A stretch of 64,000 nt of DNA from Ciona savignyi (taxonomy: Eukaryota; Chordata; Ascidiacea; Phlebobranchia; Cionidae). The notes beneath the pieces were generated by a model. That model was not told where the DNA came from, ran no database searches, and saw only the letters and a program-made list of their open reading frames with translations. The position numbers and the translations under genes were made by a program. Below are positions 30,901-42,000 of this stretch, piece by piece; position 1 is the stretch's first letter, and each line of letters begins with the position of its first letter. The stretch is from the NCBI GenBank assembly GCA_000149265.1, contig CH003232.1, positions 1,767,809 through 1,831,808 on the forward strand, read 5' to 3'.

Positions 30901-32265
30901 GCACTAAACCACCAGACTAATCTGTCGGACGTTTAGGGGAATGGGAATCCTACCCGTATCGTACGATTCCACAGTCAAGTTGCTGGAGCTATTCCAGGGT
31001 GTGAATAATTGGACCATTTACCGTAAAACCTTTATTCGAACGCCAGCTGTTTTTAAGCACCACCCCTAATACAACACCACTATATGGGAGAGATTAATAA
31101 AGCGCTTTGGCGCTCAAATAGAGGTTTGACGATGTTTTCTCGTGGGTGGGAAGCCTGGCTTTAACCACGGGTATCGCAAGACACTAATCCCCCAAAGAAA
31201 GTGTCATTGCTAATACAGTATGTGGGTGGTTTATATTCGCCTTATTTATTATCGTAAGTCCTTTATTCCCACAATCCATTTATTACTTGTGTGAAGTATT
31301 TAACAGTGCAAATTCGTCAAGCTGTCAAATAAAATAAACACGGCGGTACTAAAGAAATCACAATAAAGGATTATCCTATGGGAAATCTAAATTTGTCGGC
31401 GCGTGTCGTATTACAATTCACTGGGAAATCGTATCAGTTTATATCCTGGCTGTAATACATAGCGGCCGGTTGGTGGGAAAAGACTTGTATGTGTTTACTC
31501 ACCAAAGCAAGACAATTTGTTTTGCTCCATTTGATTGGTATCTATAATGAGTCGTTCTAAGTGTAAGTTATGTCTGATGATTATCCACACACTGTGATAG
31601 CTCCAGCAACTGGACTGTGGGTATTAGGTGTATTACTGTGCTCGGCTGTGGGCATGAGGTGTATTACTGTGCTCGACTGTGGCCATTAGGTGTATTACTG
31701 TGATCGACTGTGGGCATGAGGTGTATTACTGTGTACCTAAGCAAGCCACTTTACGTTGCTCCAACCCAGTAGTACCTAATAGGACGTCTAAATTGAAAAT
31801 CATGCCTGATTATCTACACACTGTAAAAGCTCCGGTAACTTAACTGTGGGTATTAGGTGTATTACTGTACATCTGAGAAGCAATGAGTTCACAATGGTTT
31901 CGAAACTAATCCCGTTAGAAATAAAAACTCGGTACAATATCTTCATCGAATTCAGCACATTTCAAAATCTCCATTAATTCGACTAAATACACAAGGAAAT
32001 TAAACAATTTCCCATTCAATATGGCTACTGTTATACGTTTTATTATTGCTGAGACCAATACATCTCTCTGGGTAATATTATCCCAAATCTAATTTCCTCT
32101 ATATTGTTTTTTAGATACTTACTTCCTCCCAAGTCCCCGTCGCATAATTCAGCCAACAACGCTCGCTCAACCAAAACGGTGGTAACGAAAGCGGGGAATA
32201 ACCTACCGAGAATCAACGCGCTCAAACCACAAGGGACTTCGTCTTGCAGTGAATCGAACGGATGA
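26880..32265 (+). CDS. Seven-transmembrane receptor, three exons, 484 aa
   Basis: Exons 26880-27955, 30423-30650 and 32115-32265 join in phase 2 both times to give 1455 bases, ending in TGA at 32263-32265. The start AACATGG is a good Kozak context. The N-terminus carries two sequons (NST, NAT). Exon 1 encodes TM1 (about residues 19-44), TM2 (66-93), TM3 (99-129), TM4 (140-168), TM5 (188-218) and a charged third inner loop of about 140 residues. Exon 2 encodes TM6 and TM7; exon 3 a basic C-terminal tail. Cys99 at the start of TM3 and Cys181 in the second outer loop match the class A receptor disulfide, and Trp147 sits where TM4 usually has one. The DRY motif is replaced by LWMRQ. I cannot assign a ligand or named subfamily; it reads as a lineage-specific orphan G-protein-coupled receptor. 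Confidence 0.85.
27985..28200. repeat. MITE fragment plus one 109-bp unit
   Basis: 'ctaaaaggagggaaattgctcgc' begins a truncated MITE (to ~28075), followed by one 109-bp unit (28075-28200). Both lie in receptor intron 1. From 28200 to 29020 nothing is recognised. Confidence 0.75.
29025..29255. repeat. Two 109-bp units
   Basis: Two copies in the same orientation as the 6240-7600 array, inside receptor intron 1. Confidence 0.88.
29545..29660 (+). mobile_element. tRNA-Ser/Leu-like SINE, diverged
   Basis: 'ggccgtgtggtccaatggttaacgcgaatg' and 'taggtttgaaactt' with an A-rich end. Confidence 0.65.
30030..30390 (+). mobile_element. Composite SINE with doubled tail
   Basis: A full copy from 'ttcggcagattattctagtg' whose last part, 'aacccccttgattttcccattca..gataaacat.aatatcctatcc', is present twice in tandem. 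It ends about 40 bp before receptor exon 2. Confidence 0.87.
30423..30650 (+). CDS. Receptor exon 2 (TM6-TM7)
   Basis: The acceptor is a long T tract, tattattttttcag|CAG, a tandem NAGNAG site that could include or skip one Ser. The donor is GCAAA|gtaagt. The exon encodes SKTQQGRRIIRFMRK, a hydrophobic TM6 (FFLTLLCVVSDVVIAIIQMV) and TM7 (VYLVLFDINLLINVICIVM). Confidence 0.87.
30680..30930 (-). mobile_element. Composite SINE, inverse
   Basis: The tail is at the low end ('ggatattcttgtttatctcc') and the head is decayed at the high end. It lies in receptor intron 2, close behind exon 2. Confidence 0.82.
30960..31215. repeat. 109-bp units broken by a MITE-like insert
   Basis: Pieces 'cagtcaagttgctggagcta' and 'cgtgggtgggaagcctggct' of the 109-bp unit surround a 'ttattcgaacgccagctgtt' MITE-like stretch at 31015-31130. 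Confidence 0.65.
31575..31870. repeat. 109-bp unit with a ~32-bp sub-array
   Basis: Part of the 109-bp unit, 'ctcgactgtgggcatgaggt' plus 'gtattactgtg', is amplified four times at 31600-31735. A second partial 109-bp unit follows near 31800. Confidence 0.85.
32115..32265 (+). CDS. Receptor exon 3 (C-terminal tail and stop)
   Basis: Acceptor ctatattgttttttag|A, phase 2, then 49 open codons (YLLPPKSPSHNSANNARSTK...SESNG) to TGA. It is rich in Ser, Thr and Lys, as expected for a phosphorylated receptor tail. The phase match and open frame support it; there is no sequence similarity evidence. Confidence 0.7.
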
Positions 32266-32324
32266 ACTGTATATCCGAACATCGGGGGATTTCGGATTCC
32301 GAAACTTAGCGAAGTTTATTTTAG

Positions 32325-32790
32325 TTTAAACCCAGGTTCACTGAATTCTTTAATATTTCCTTGTTAACAAGGCCTGGTCTCGAACCCATAATTTCTGGTT
32401 TATGGTATCGATTTGTTTATACCAGGCATGGATTCGAACACGGATCAATGGATCCTTCACTAAATTCGTTTATAACAGGCCTGGTTTCTAACCCAGGATC
32501 ATTAAACCCTCTTCCAATTTCTTGTTCAGCAGACCTGGTTTCGAACCCAGGACTGGATTCACTGAATACACCGCCGTTTTTGTTACATTGATGTTTTACA
32601 TATACGTTTATATTTACTTTGTTTTACTGTGCCTGGTTTAGAAACCGTTTACCATTCGGTCAATTTATACCGAAGTGCTTCGTAATGGACGTCGCGCTAA
32701 TAATTCTGATAAAAGCAGTTTTCTTTAATTACTTTTACCACCGTGCCTTTGAACCCAGGACCACTGGGTCCTATCTTCCTTTAACTTTGG
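32325..32790. repeat. Degenerate ~70-bp array with B-box-like words
   Basis: Five or six diverged units each contain 'ggcctggtttcgaacccaggatc' followed by 'ttcactaaattcgtttataacaggc'. The word GGTTTCGAACCC resembles the RNA polymerase III B box. The open frame through it is a by-product of the repeats. Confidence 0.75.
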
Positions 32791-33067
32791 CATTTTTGTA
32801 TTAAAAGTCGATGGTATTAAAAACGTATAGTTATATGGTCGAGACCGTTTTGATACTTGATTCTGTATAAAAATCGATTGCACTGCCCAACTAATGCTCA
32901 AGATTTTTCTTCATTATTTGTGTACCGGGTAAATTTGATCTCATAATCGGTTTGTCACTAAAAACGATTATGTTTAAAAAGGGTACAATGTCGGTAGCGT
33001 TAACCATTCGTCAGCTTTCACTCATATTAAGATTTTCTAAGATTACTGTTGACATAGTATTTCTTTT

Positions 33068-33182
33068 TTTTTTACCGAACCAAGTTTCGAACCCATAGTG
33101 GGCTCGTCACAAGGATCGTTTTTTTTTGTATAAGGGTCGGTATATGTATCGGTCGCGTTAACCATTTGGGCACACGACCGAA
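33068..33182 (-). mobile_element. tRNA-Ser/Leu-like SINE, inverse
   Basis: A well-preserved copy: 'accgaaccaagtttcgaacc' to 'ttaaccatttgggcacacgaccg', flanked by 'acatagtattt' on both sides (33052-33062 and 33186-33196), a likely target duplication. Confidence 0.85.
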
Positions 33183-33439
33183 CATGACATAGTATTTCCC
33201 ACCTGTAGTTTCTTCAATAATGTACACTTAGCGCTACCTACCGTTTTGTTTTTCTGGCAGTTATATTTTTTAACTTGATGTATATAAGTTTTGTAATAAA
33301 ACATTTTTAAACGCATGAATTTTGATCCCGGTGTAACGTTTTATAGACCAAAAACGCCCGATTTCGGATAATGATCCGGTGTCTCAGGATAATCTAACAA
33401 GCTGACCCTTATTACCCATATTGGACCATACGCCCGATT

Positions 33440-33745
33440 TTGGATGATAGGATTGGATAGGATAATCATGTTTATCCCCGTGAATGGAAAACCAATGGGG
33501 TTAACACACGGGAAATCGTCAGATCACCTCGCGCCCACCGCGGGGTTACCGGAGCTATTGCAGTGTGTTGTGTATAATATACACGCTTCTTCAATTTGGT
33601 AGAACCCATTAATTCGCTGGGTTCAGGCAATGTCCGTAAAGTGCCTTTCCCAAGGACAGAACCGACTAGCTAGCAACCAGTTTCGCACCTGCAACATTTC
33701 GATTGAAAGGCGACGCACTTAACCGCCAGACTAACCGACCGTATT
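33440..33745 (-). mobile_element. Composite SINE, inverse, full length
   Basis: From 'ggataggataatcatgttta' to 'ttaaccgccagactaaccgac'. Confidence 0.87.
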
Positions 33746-34007
33746 ATTACAAACTATAATGATGCTGTGTCTCCGTACAATTTAACCGAATAACCCATAC
33801 CAACAAAATTAAACAGTCGATGATTAAATTGCGATGGAGCTTTTATTAATTTTGTTGCATTGGGAAATATAAAAAAATCGTATATAGTGCGCCTAATAAA
33901 ATATTCTTTGTTTAACAAATAACCATTTCAATAAACTTAAAAATGTATTGAGCAATTTGCACAGAATTAATTCAAAATTTAATAATTAACCGCTGGATCC
34001 ACTTCCA

Positions 34008-34145
34008 TTGTCCGGTCGGTTAGTCTGGTGGTTTATTGCGGCGCCTTACAGCCGAAAAGTTGCAGATACAAAACTGGTCGCTAGCTAGTCACTTGTGTCC
34101 TAGGGCAAGGCACTCAACGGACACTGCCTGAACCCATCGGATTAA
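34008..34145 (+). mobile_element. Composite SINE head
   Basis: 'cggtcggttagtctggtggt' to 'cctgaacccatcggatta'; truncated. Confidence 0.8.
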
Positions 34146-34149
34146 ATCT

Positions 34150-35325
34150 GTGGGTTTAGGTAATATCCCTTAAGCGCCTTGTTCAAGTAAACGACTGAAC
34201 AATTTCAAACCTATACTGCCTTTCAACTGAGTGGCAGCACATTAACCTTAACAATTTGGTTTTTATATATATTGTCGTGTGTTCTAACGGATGGTAGGCT
34301 ACATTAAATATTGGAAGGGCGTATAATTTTGAAACACGGTTTTAGTAACACTGTACTTGAGCGAAAAGCATTGAAAACCGTTTTCAATAAACTTTATTTC
34401 TAATTGTTTTTATACGCCGTTCAGCAAGGCAACACGTGAAATATCAATGATGTTGAGAAATCATATATTTATACGTAAATGGAAAAATGTGCCGTTTGTC
34501 ACGGGCAATCGTCAGATTACCTTGCACCAACCGTCGGTTATCTGAGCTATAGCAGTGTTTAATGTATAAATAATACATTCCTTCTGTTTTAGTATAACCA
34601 ATTTATCCATTGAGTTTAGGCGATCTTTGTTAAGTGCGTTGCTCAGAGGCACGATTAATTTGCTCAGTTTCCAATCTGAAACATTTCGACTGAAAAACAA
34701 CGCTCTGATTAAGCCAACTGATCGTATTATTTCCATGCACCACAAACGGAAAATGTATTTTGTTATTGTGGTCGAGATTGCAAAACCCTTTTAAAATTAA
34801 GATCATACTTTTAGGGATCATTTCTATAGTGTGCATCTTGAAAACATCATCAAAATATGACGAATCCTCGACTACGATGATGAGTTGTAGGGATTCCTTC
34901 TGAGCATGAAGCTTGGTTTGTTTTATCTTCGGATGTTGCGAACTATTGAGGATTGTTCTTGGATTTCCATTTGGAAATCTAGGAGGAAGGAATCTCCGGC
35001 TGAGTAGTTGATAAATGTTTTATTGACTATGGAACTTTCTGTTTTATTTGATGAAGTTTTTTTTTTTTTATTTAGAAATTTTTGATGGATTTAAACGTCC
35101 TGCTATTTAGCACATGTGGTAAAAGGTAATTTTATTGACTTGAAGAATTTTTATTTTGGGAGTCTTTCATCTGATTTTACCAATGCAGCATGAATGTTTC
35201 TATTTCATTTACACTGATACAAATTAACTCATATTTAATGGGAAATTTCTTTATTTTAAACAGTCAGGATGTGTAGATGCCCTTAATTTCAAAACAATAC
35301 GTGAATTTTATATTCTGGTCTAGAA
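34150..35325. repeat. Segmental duplication, copy 1
   Basis: This stretch is repeated at 39370-40515 with roughly 80-90% identity by eye (for example 'aggaggaaggaatctccggctgagtagttgata', 'gggatcatttctatagtgtgcatct'). A third, inverted copy of the last part is at 47060-47345. It contains a decayed SINE-like piece (34500-34740). No convincing gene lies within. Confidence 0.85.
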
Positions 35326-35443
35326 TGAATGCGAATTACACGATTCTCGTTTTTTTTAGCAACTGGAACACAACACAAAAATCCTATAAAATACAAAAGA
35401 CTGCAAGTATTCCATCATTTGTTTTATTTAATTATTGGATTTT

Positions 35444-35912
35444 TTAAACATAGTTTTCTTTCTTTTTGTCTTTCGTCTCTTCCGACTTCAGATAATCTTC
35501 AAAGTGGGTGGAAGTAAAACACCGTCACTGACCCTCTGTTGTTGGTCACCTCCATAATTAGTATCAACCTTACCCGAAATTATTTTTATTTTCTTCCCGC
35601 CCCTCGCTGCAAAATAGGATTTACCAACTTTTTAATTTAATTAAAGTAATTGGGAGGTTTAAGTAGGTATACGCATAGTGTGGAGGTTTAAGTTGCTATA
35701 CCAAGACTACACTGGAAGTGAGTATAGTAACAAATTTGCAACCCTTATGGCTAATTATGCTAATCCACCAAGCTTACGTGTATACGGTATAATACAAATA
35801 TAACTTACCTTCGTTTAATTAAACCCATTTTGTCCCAAGCAAGAAAAGCTTCCACGGGGCAATCCATCTGTGCTGCACATAGAAACAATATAACTAACAA
35901 ACAAACTTTCAT
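35444..35912 (-). pseudogene. Diverged paralog of the 37202 peptide gene, probably broken
   Basis: Exon 1 (35912-35809, 104 bp, donor AAG|gtaagt) encodes a signal peptide MKVCLLVILFLCAAQMDCPV nearly identical to the plus-strand gene at 37202. The matching exon 2 is 35606-35574 (33 bp against 28 bp), which changes the phase. The matching exon 3 (35503-35444) could encode FEDYLKSEETKDKKKENYV, but its acceptor AG has become AC. If the next AG inside exon 3 is used, a different frame stays open for about 24 codons. It is thus either a pseudogene or a precursor with a new tail. A TATA-like 'ggatatataaacg' precedes the start codon. Confidence 0.7.
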
Positions 35913-36282
35913 GATCGTTTATATATCCACCCTTATCGACTGATCTAAAATAAAACACACTGCTTTTATCATTTGATTTTAAAAAGTAATGCATTTAAAG
36001 CGATTTTCATTTAATATTTCGAACCAATGATGACCGTCGTTTTATTCTTGTTTATTTATAAGCTGACACAGTAAAGTACAAACAGTTCAAATAATTCAAT
36101 TTCGCTTGTTGGTTCGTTAGACAAAATTCTTAAGTCTTTCATTCGGTCGAATTTGATAGACTACCCATACGTATAGACGTTATTATTATACTCTGATTTC
36201 TTTAGTCGAATCGTAGACTGCCCATAACATTAGAATGTTTTTAGGCTGTCATTTTGTTAGACCACATTTTAGAATAATTCGT

Positions 36283-36720
36283 TTACACTATACGTTTCAG
36301 CACAAGCGGATACGTGTACACAAAAAAGGCGGTGTGGTCCGTGAGAAAAAGATTATTCGGGAAACAGAAGTTTTCTAAAGCCGGATTACAGGCCACGAGA
36401 AAACAGTGAAACAAATCTTCACAATTCGTCCAAAAGCAAATATTATAAAACATAATGACGACGTTGCCACAAACTATTCGTCCACACGTCCATGTTAAGT
36501 TCGTTTTGCCGTCCTTTTCTTTTCCTTTGTCGAAATTTGATGCGTTTTTACTTTTTAATGATGTGGTAAAGGTGAATAAACTAATTTTCATTGTTGAAAC
36601 AAAAAATAAAATTATCCTTAAAACCTTACAGTTTCTATTTGGAATAACTTAATAGGTTGTTTCAGCTATAAATTAGAACGCTGTGCGATGATATTGTTAT
36701 ATGTGAGATGATATTGTACT
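36283..36720. other. Region between the head-to-head peptide genes
   Basis: A minus-strand open frame of 102 codons here is rich in Cys and Phe but shows no signal peptide or recognisable domain. It overlaps a family-D repeat word ('gttaagttcgttttgccgtcc'), so I do not call it a gene. Confidence 0.4.
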
Positions 36721-36721
36721 T

Positions 36722-37140
36722 TTACGAGGCAGCAACAACAACTGTGCTGAACAAGAAATGGATGATAGAAAACATTAAGCCAAGCCTTTAGCTCGCGAGA
36801 CAAAGGAAATTATATTTTGAGATTATTTCCTGTATGGATTCAAAAGAAATTGATTCGATGGCTGTCACGTCCACGTCTATCCCAGAGACAACCACGCGTA
36901 CGTGACAATTTTGTATGGAAGACTATAATGGGCGGAGCAGCATGTTTCGTTTCAGCAAATCAGGATTGTGGTTGATGTATAGAGAATGTGATTGATGTCC
37001 TGTATCAAGTCATCTGAGAAACACTTTGTTTCGTCAGAAATTATATTTTCAGTGGTTCCCGAAGAACAATTAGAATTACATTCGACCTCCGCGAAACATG
37101 CGCAGCAAATGTATAAAACCAAGACGTCCAATCAACTTTT
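36722..37140 (+). promoter_or_regulatory. Duplicated promoter region, copy 1
   Basis: About 420 bp upstream of the 37202 gene match 41745-42127 plus 42508-42590 upstream of the 42614 gene. Shared words include 'atgatagaaaacattaagc', 'aggattgtggttgatgtata', 'ttatattttcagtgg' and 'gaccaatcaactttttat'. TATAAAA at 37112-37118 would place the start of transcription near 37142, giving a ~60-base leader. Confidence 0.8.
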
Positions 37141-37201
37141 TATCATAGCGTTCAAAATTCTGCATTTAGATTATTCGATAAGGGCGGACATATAAACGAT
37201 C

Positions 37202-38227
37202 ATGAAAGTTTGTTTGTTAGTTATATTGTTTCTATGTGCAGCACAGATGGATTGCCCCGTGGACGCTTTTTATAACGGGGACAAAATGGGTGTAAATAAA
37301 CGGAGGCAAGTTATTATCATTTTTATTATACCGTATACATGCAAAGCTTTAGATCTCACACAGTGTTGTTTCATTTTATTGAGAAAATGTTATTGTTTTG
37401 CGGCTCTAAATGATTTTTATGCCTAAAAATGTTCTAAAAAGTGTCTGGTCTAAAAGAACTTAAAACGGTTTTAACCAAAAACCAAAAAAAATAGTTTAAA
37501 AATTAACAAAAACACGGGAATAGTGCAAATAGAAAGCGTAAAAATGCAAAATTAGAGAAAGTGATTTTACAAAAAGGAAATAAAACAAATTAAATTTTAG
37601 CTTCAAACGTATTAACTGAACTCATTGTGTGACAACATCTTAATATACGATATTCCTGATCATTTTACAGCATATTGCATGGGTTTCCTGAGTAATGTAT
37701 AGAACATACGGCATGGATGGTTTCCTGCGGCATGCCACTCGACTTTAATCCCTCGCGCCAGTTTTTCAACTTTTCCATTTCACAATAACATGCGGTTCTA
37801 AAGAAATACTCGGGAAAACTAGATTCTGCTTTAAATACTAGTCCCAAACGGTTGTATACCATACTTAAACGTCCAAACTATGTGTCTACTATACTTAAAT
37901 CTCCACACCAAGCGTCCACCATAATTAAACCTCCATAAAACACAAGCATACATGCTTAAACCTCCATATTGTGCATCTACCGTACTTAAACCTTCAAACT
38001 ACACGTCTAACATACTTAAACCTACAAACTACGCGTCTACCATACTAAATAAACATTGTAATATTTATTAACTATTTTGCAGCGATGGCGGAAGAAATGA
38101 AATAATCTCGGTAAGTTGGTACTAATTATGACGCAACAACAGAGACAATGACGAGTTTTACTTTTACCAGTTTGAAGATTATCTGACGGAAGAGGCGAAA
38201 GACATCAAGAAAGAAAACCATGTTTAA
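37202..38227 (+). CDS. Small secreted peptide precursor, three exons, 62 aa
   Basis: Exons 37202-37305, 38083-38110 and 38171-38227 join in phases 2 and 0 to 63 codons, ending TAA; AATAAA follows near 38250. The N-terminus is a clear signal peptide (MKVCLLVILFLCAAQMDCPV, probably cut after VDA). The rest is FYNGDKMGVNKRSDGGRNEI followed by an acidic tail starting FEDYLTEEAKD. A KR pair could be a processing site. The first intron uses a GC donor (AG|gcaagt), where the inverted paralog has gtaagt. Its function is not known; the layout is that of a secreted peptide hormone or host-defence peptide precursor. Confidence 0.75.
37860..38045. repeat. ~33-bp tandem repeat in the peptide gene intron
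   Basis: About six diverged copies of 'catacttaaacctccaaact' plus 'acgcgtctac'. Confidence 0.85.
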
Positions 38228-38294
38228 ACAAATTCAATAATTGAATAATAAATGACGGAATATTTACAGTGTTTTGTGATATAGGATTTTTGTG

Positions 38295-38500
38295 TTGTGT
38301 ACCAGCGGATCAGCGGAGAACATCTGAACCCAGAAAATTCATTGGTTTAACCAAATGAAAATAAATATCTTAATCATTCAAAACGCACTGCAATAGCTCC
38401 TGTTAACCCGACGACGGCGCAAGGTAGGCTAATCTAACAAAGGCCCGTGTGCTAACCCCGTTCGGTTTTCCCATTCATGGGGATAAACATGATCGGATAT
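38295..38500 (+). mobile_element. Composite SINE, partial
   Basis: Middle and tail: 'cactgcaatagctcctgtta' to 'gggataaacatgatcgg'. An inverse, diverged copy follows at 38690-38915. Confidence 0.75.
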
Positions 38501-39028
38501 CTTATGTTCCAACTATTCGATCGAAATTATCTTTACTCTCGATACATTTGTTGGTTGGTTTATTATTAAAAATACGAAAATAGAACCCGACGTTAAAGAG
38601 GTCCAGCCGCACAAGTTCTTCTCTTTCTGGATAATCTATACAATTGGTAAAATGGTATATAATTCTTAGCTTTATTCAAGGGTTGTTATTATACGAGAAA
38701 TCAGATTGCTCCTCGCACACCGTCGAATTTCCAGAGATATTGCGTATGTTTTTGATTAGCAATTTTCTTAAATTTAGTAAAAGCCATTAATCCGCTGCGT
38801 TCAGGCAATGTCCGTTAAATGATTCGCTCAAGGACACAACCGATTAGCTAGGAATCAGTTTCGAGTCTACAACCTTTCGGTTAAAAGTCATCGCAATAAT
38901 CCGCCAAGCTTAACAAACAATTCAACTCCAACACAGCATAAGTAATCCAAAAAGGACGTCATTGACCATGAAATAAGGATAATCATTCCTCCAAAAACGA
39001 GAAAACTAACCCATCTAGGAAAACTTAC

Positions 39029-42000
39029 GCAAACCCATCCCGAGTTAATCTCGATTCTATGGATCCCGAAGAACCACTGAGGGACTTCCCCATTTGCAGT
39101 CATACTCTGCTTGTATACCAAGACATCCTTAGATAATTCTTGTTTCTGGTGTCTGGAGATATTGGAAAGATGCAGGTGTAAATAATATGCAAATCCAAAA
39201 ATGCCGTTATGGTATTAAGCTAGACATGGTGGGCGCGAGATGATCTGATGATTGCCCGTGTGGTAACACTCTTGGTTATCCCATTCACGGGGACAAAACA
39301 TGAATAACGAAGTTATTGCTTTGTGTTGCGAGTGATTGCTACGTTTCTTCATTTTGGTGGAACCACAATTTAATCTGTGACTTCAGGTAATATTCTTCAA
39401 GCGCCTTGTTCAAGTACACACTGAACAAATTTAAACACACCGCCTTTTAACTGAGAGGCAGCGCACTAACCCTAACAAGTAGGTGTTCATGGCTATTTTC
39501 GTGTGTTCTAACGAAGGGAGCTTTAAATATTGAAAGGCGTCTAATTTTGAAACAAGGTTTTAGTAACCGTGGACTGGAGAAGCATTGAAACCGTCTTCAT
39601 AAACTTCATCCACCATACGCCCTGAACAAGTCTAGTGGTGAAATTTGTATAGACAGAAAGTTATAGATAGATCCATTTTTATCAACGTGAATAGGAAAAT
39701 ACAAGTGGCGTTGACTCACGGGCAATCGTCAGATTGCCTTGCACCCACCGTCGATTATCTGAGCTATTGCAGTGTTTGATGTTTAGTTAATGGATTTTCT
39801 TTACTTCAAGTAGAAACATTTTTATCCATCCACTAAGTTTAAGCGATCTCTTCTAAGTTCGTTGCCCAGATATACAACTGATTCGCTGGCGATCAGTTTC
39901 GGATCTGAAACATTTCGGGCAAAAAATACCGCACTGATAAGGCCATTCGGCCCTATAATAATTTCTAAGCACCACAAACGGAAAATGTGTTTTGTTATTG
40001 CGGTCGAGTTTAGAAAACTATTTTCAAATTAAGATCATACTTTTAGGGATCATTTCTATAGTGTGCATCTTCAAAACGTCATCAAACTATGGCGAATCCT
40101 CAACTACGATAATGAGTTGTAGGGATTCCTTCTGAGCATGAAGCTTGGTTCGTTGTATCTTCGGATATTGCTAAGTATTAAGAATTGTTCTTTGATTTCC
40201 AATTGGAGATCTAGGAGGAAGGAATCTCCGGCTGAGTAGTTGATATATGTTTTAATGACTTCGAGTCTTTCTGTTTTTATTTGTCAAGTTTGTTTGGCTA
40301 GAAATTTGTGGTGGTTTTAAGCGACCAACTATGTTTCGTACATGTGATAATAGTAATAGTATTTTATTTGCTAAAAGAATTTTTATTTGGGAAACTTTAA
40401 TCTGTTTTATTCAATGTAGTGTGTATGTTCCTATTTCATTTTATACTGATACAGATTAATTTAAACAGTCAGGATATGTCGGTTAGTTTAATTTAAAATA
40501 ATACGTGAATTATATATTCTGCTCTCTTGGAAATTCACTCATTTTAAAGAGGGTCAATAAAGGCACCGCTGTATTCTAACTGTTAAGGGCGTTGTGAGTT
40601 ATGACGAAAAAACTATGTGAGTTTGCATTTTCGCAGTAGGGAATGTAAGATATCATGACGCATCATTTGAAAAATTATGTGACATTGCATTTTCGCAGTA
40701 GGGAATGTAAGATATCATGACACATCAATTAAAAAAATTGTGTAACATTGCATTTTCTTAGTGTGGAATGTAAGATATTTTGCGGTTCTTTTAGTAAAAA
40801 TGTTTATAATATTTTCTACTAAGTCAAGTGCACGGATGGGAAGTAGCCGAATGATTAACGCTACCGATTCATACATCAATTTGTATATGGACTGGGGTCT
40901 TAGTAATAAGCGAACCACGGGTTGAAAACTTGGATCATTAAAAAAAGAAATATTCTTTCTAATACACATGCGCAGTATTCGTCCAGTTTTACAAATAAAA
41001 AAACACCATCTCTATAAATGTTCAGCCGGTTTTCTGCAAATAAACTAATTTCATTTTTACGATATTTTGGAAAATACCCAAATCGCGAAAAATTGGTTTT
41101 TCAGTAGAAAGTCCAACTGTATTTAAGGCGTCTCACCGCAAAAGCTGTTTCTTTTTTTTGCGCAGTTGTACACAATACAAATTGTGCAGTATTCGTTGCT
41201 CGTCTAAGTGGTTTGCCCAAGGACACAACCGACCACCTAACAATAAATTAGTAACGTGCAATCAAACTCTGAATGCCACGCAATAATCCATCAAACTAAT
41301 AAGATTGAGACTTGGTACGTACGTGTGGATAGATAGTTAACGCGATCGATACACATATACAAAAAATTAATTCATTCCCATATAAAAATGGTGTTAGTGA
41401 TGTGTATAATCGGTTCGAAACTTTCGAAACGATAATAAAATATTGAAAACTGCAAGTGGTGTATAGTCAGCAAAAATTCTTTCTTGTTTTTTTAGCTGTT
41501 GAGACGTGTTTTTTTTTCTGTGACCAAATTACAAATACCTGTTTTTATTTATATTTTTGGAAGTTGTATTTTTATTAAGACGAAACGCAACATGCCTCAC
41601 TAATTGGTCTAACGGTAGTACATGTTTCTGCAGTACTTGCAGAAACAAAAAACGTACAATCAAAATGGGTGTTACGAATACTGATGATTGACACGTGGAT
41701 TGCGATCTCTAGTTTTTTTTATTTCTGTCGCAAAACTACTTTTACAAGGCAGCAATAACAACTGTACTAAACAAGAAATGGATGATAGAAAACATTAAGC
41801 AACGTCTCCAGCTCGCGAGACAAAGGAAATCATATTTTGAGATTATTTCCTGTATGGATTTAAAAGAAATTGATTCAATGCGATAGACGCGAACGTGACA
41901 TCGTCTATCCCAGAGACATCCACCCGTACGTGACAATTACTTGTCTGCAAGTCTAGAATGGGCGGAGCAGTATGTTTCGTTTTAGCCAATCAGGATTGTG

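Noticed and set aside
36283..36591. 102-codon Cys/Phe-rich minus-strand frame
   Set aside because: Overlaps a dispersed repeat, no signal peptide, no recognisable motif.
37671..37700. Alternative second exon of the 37202 gene (after ttttacag at 37670)
   Set aside because: It would add only eight residues before a stop; the exons at 38083 and 38171 match in phase and have a conserved counterpart in the inverted paralog.
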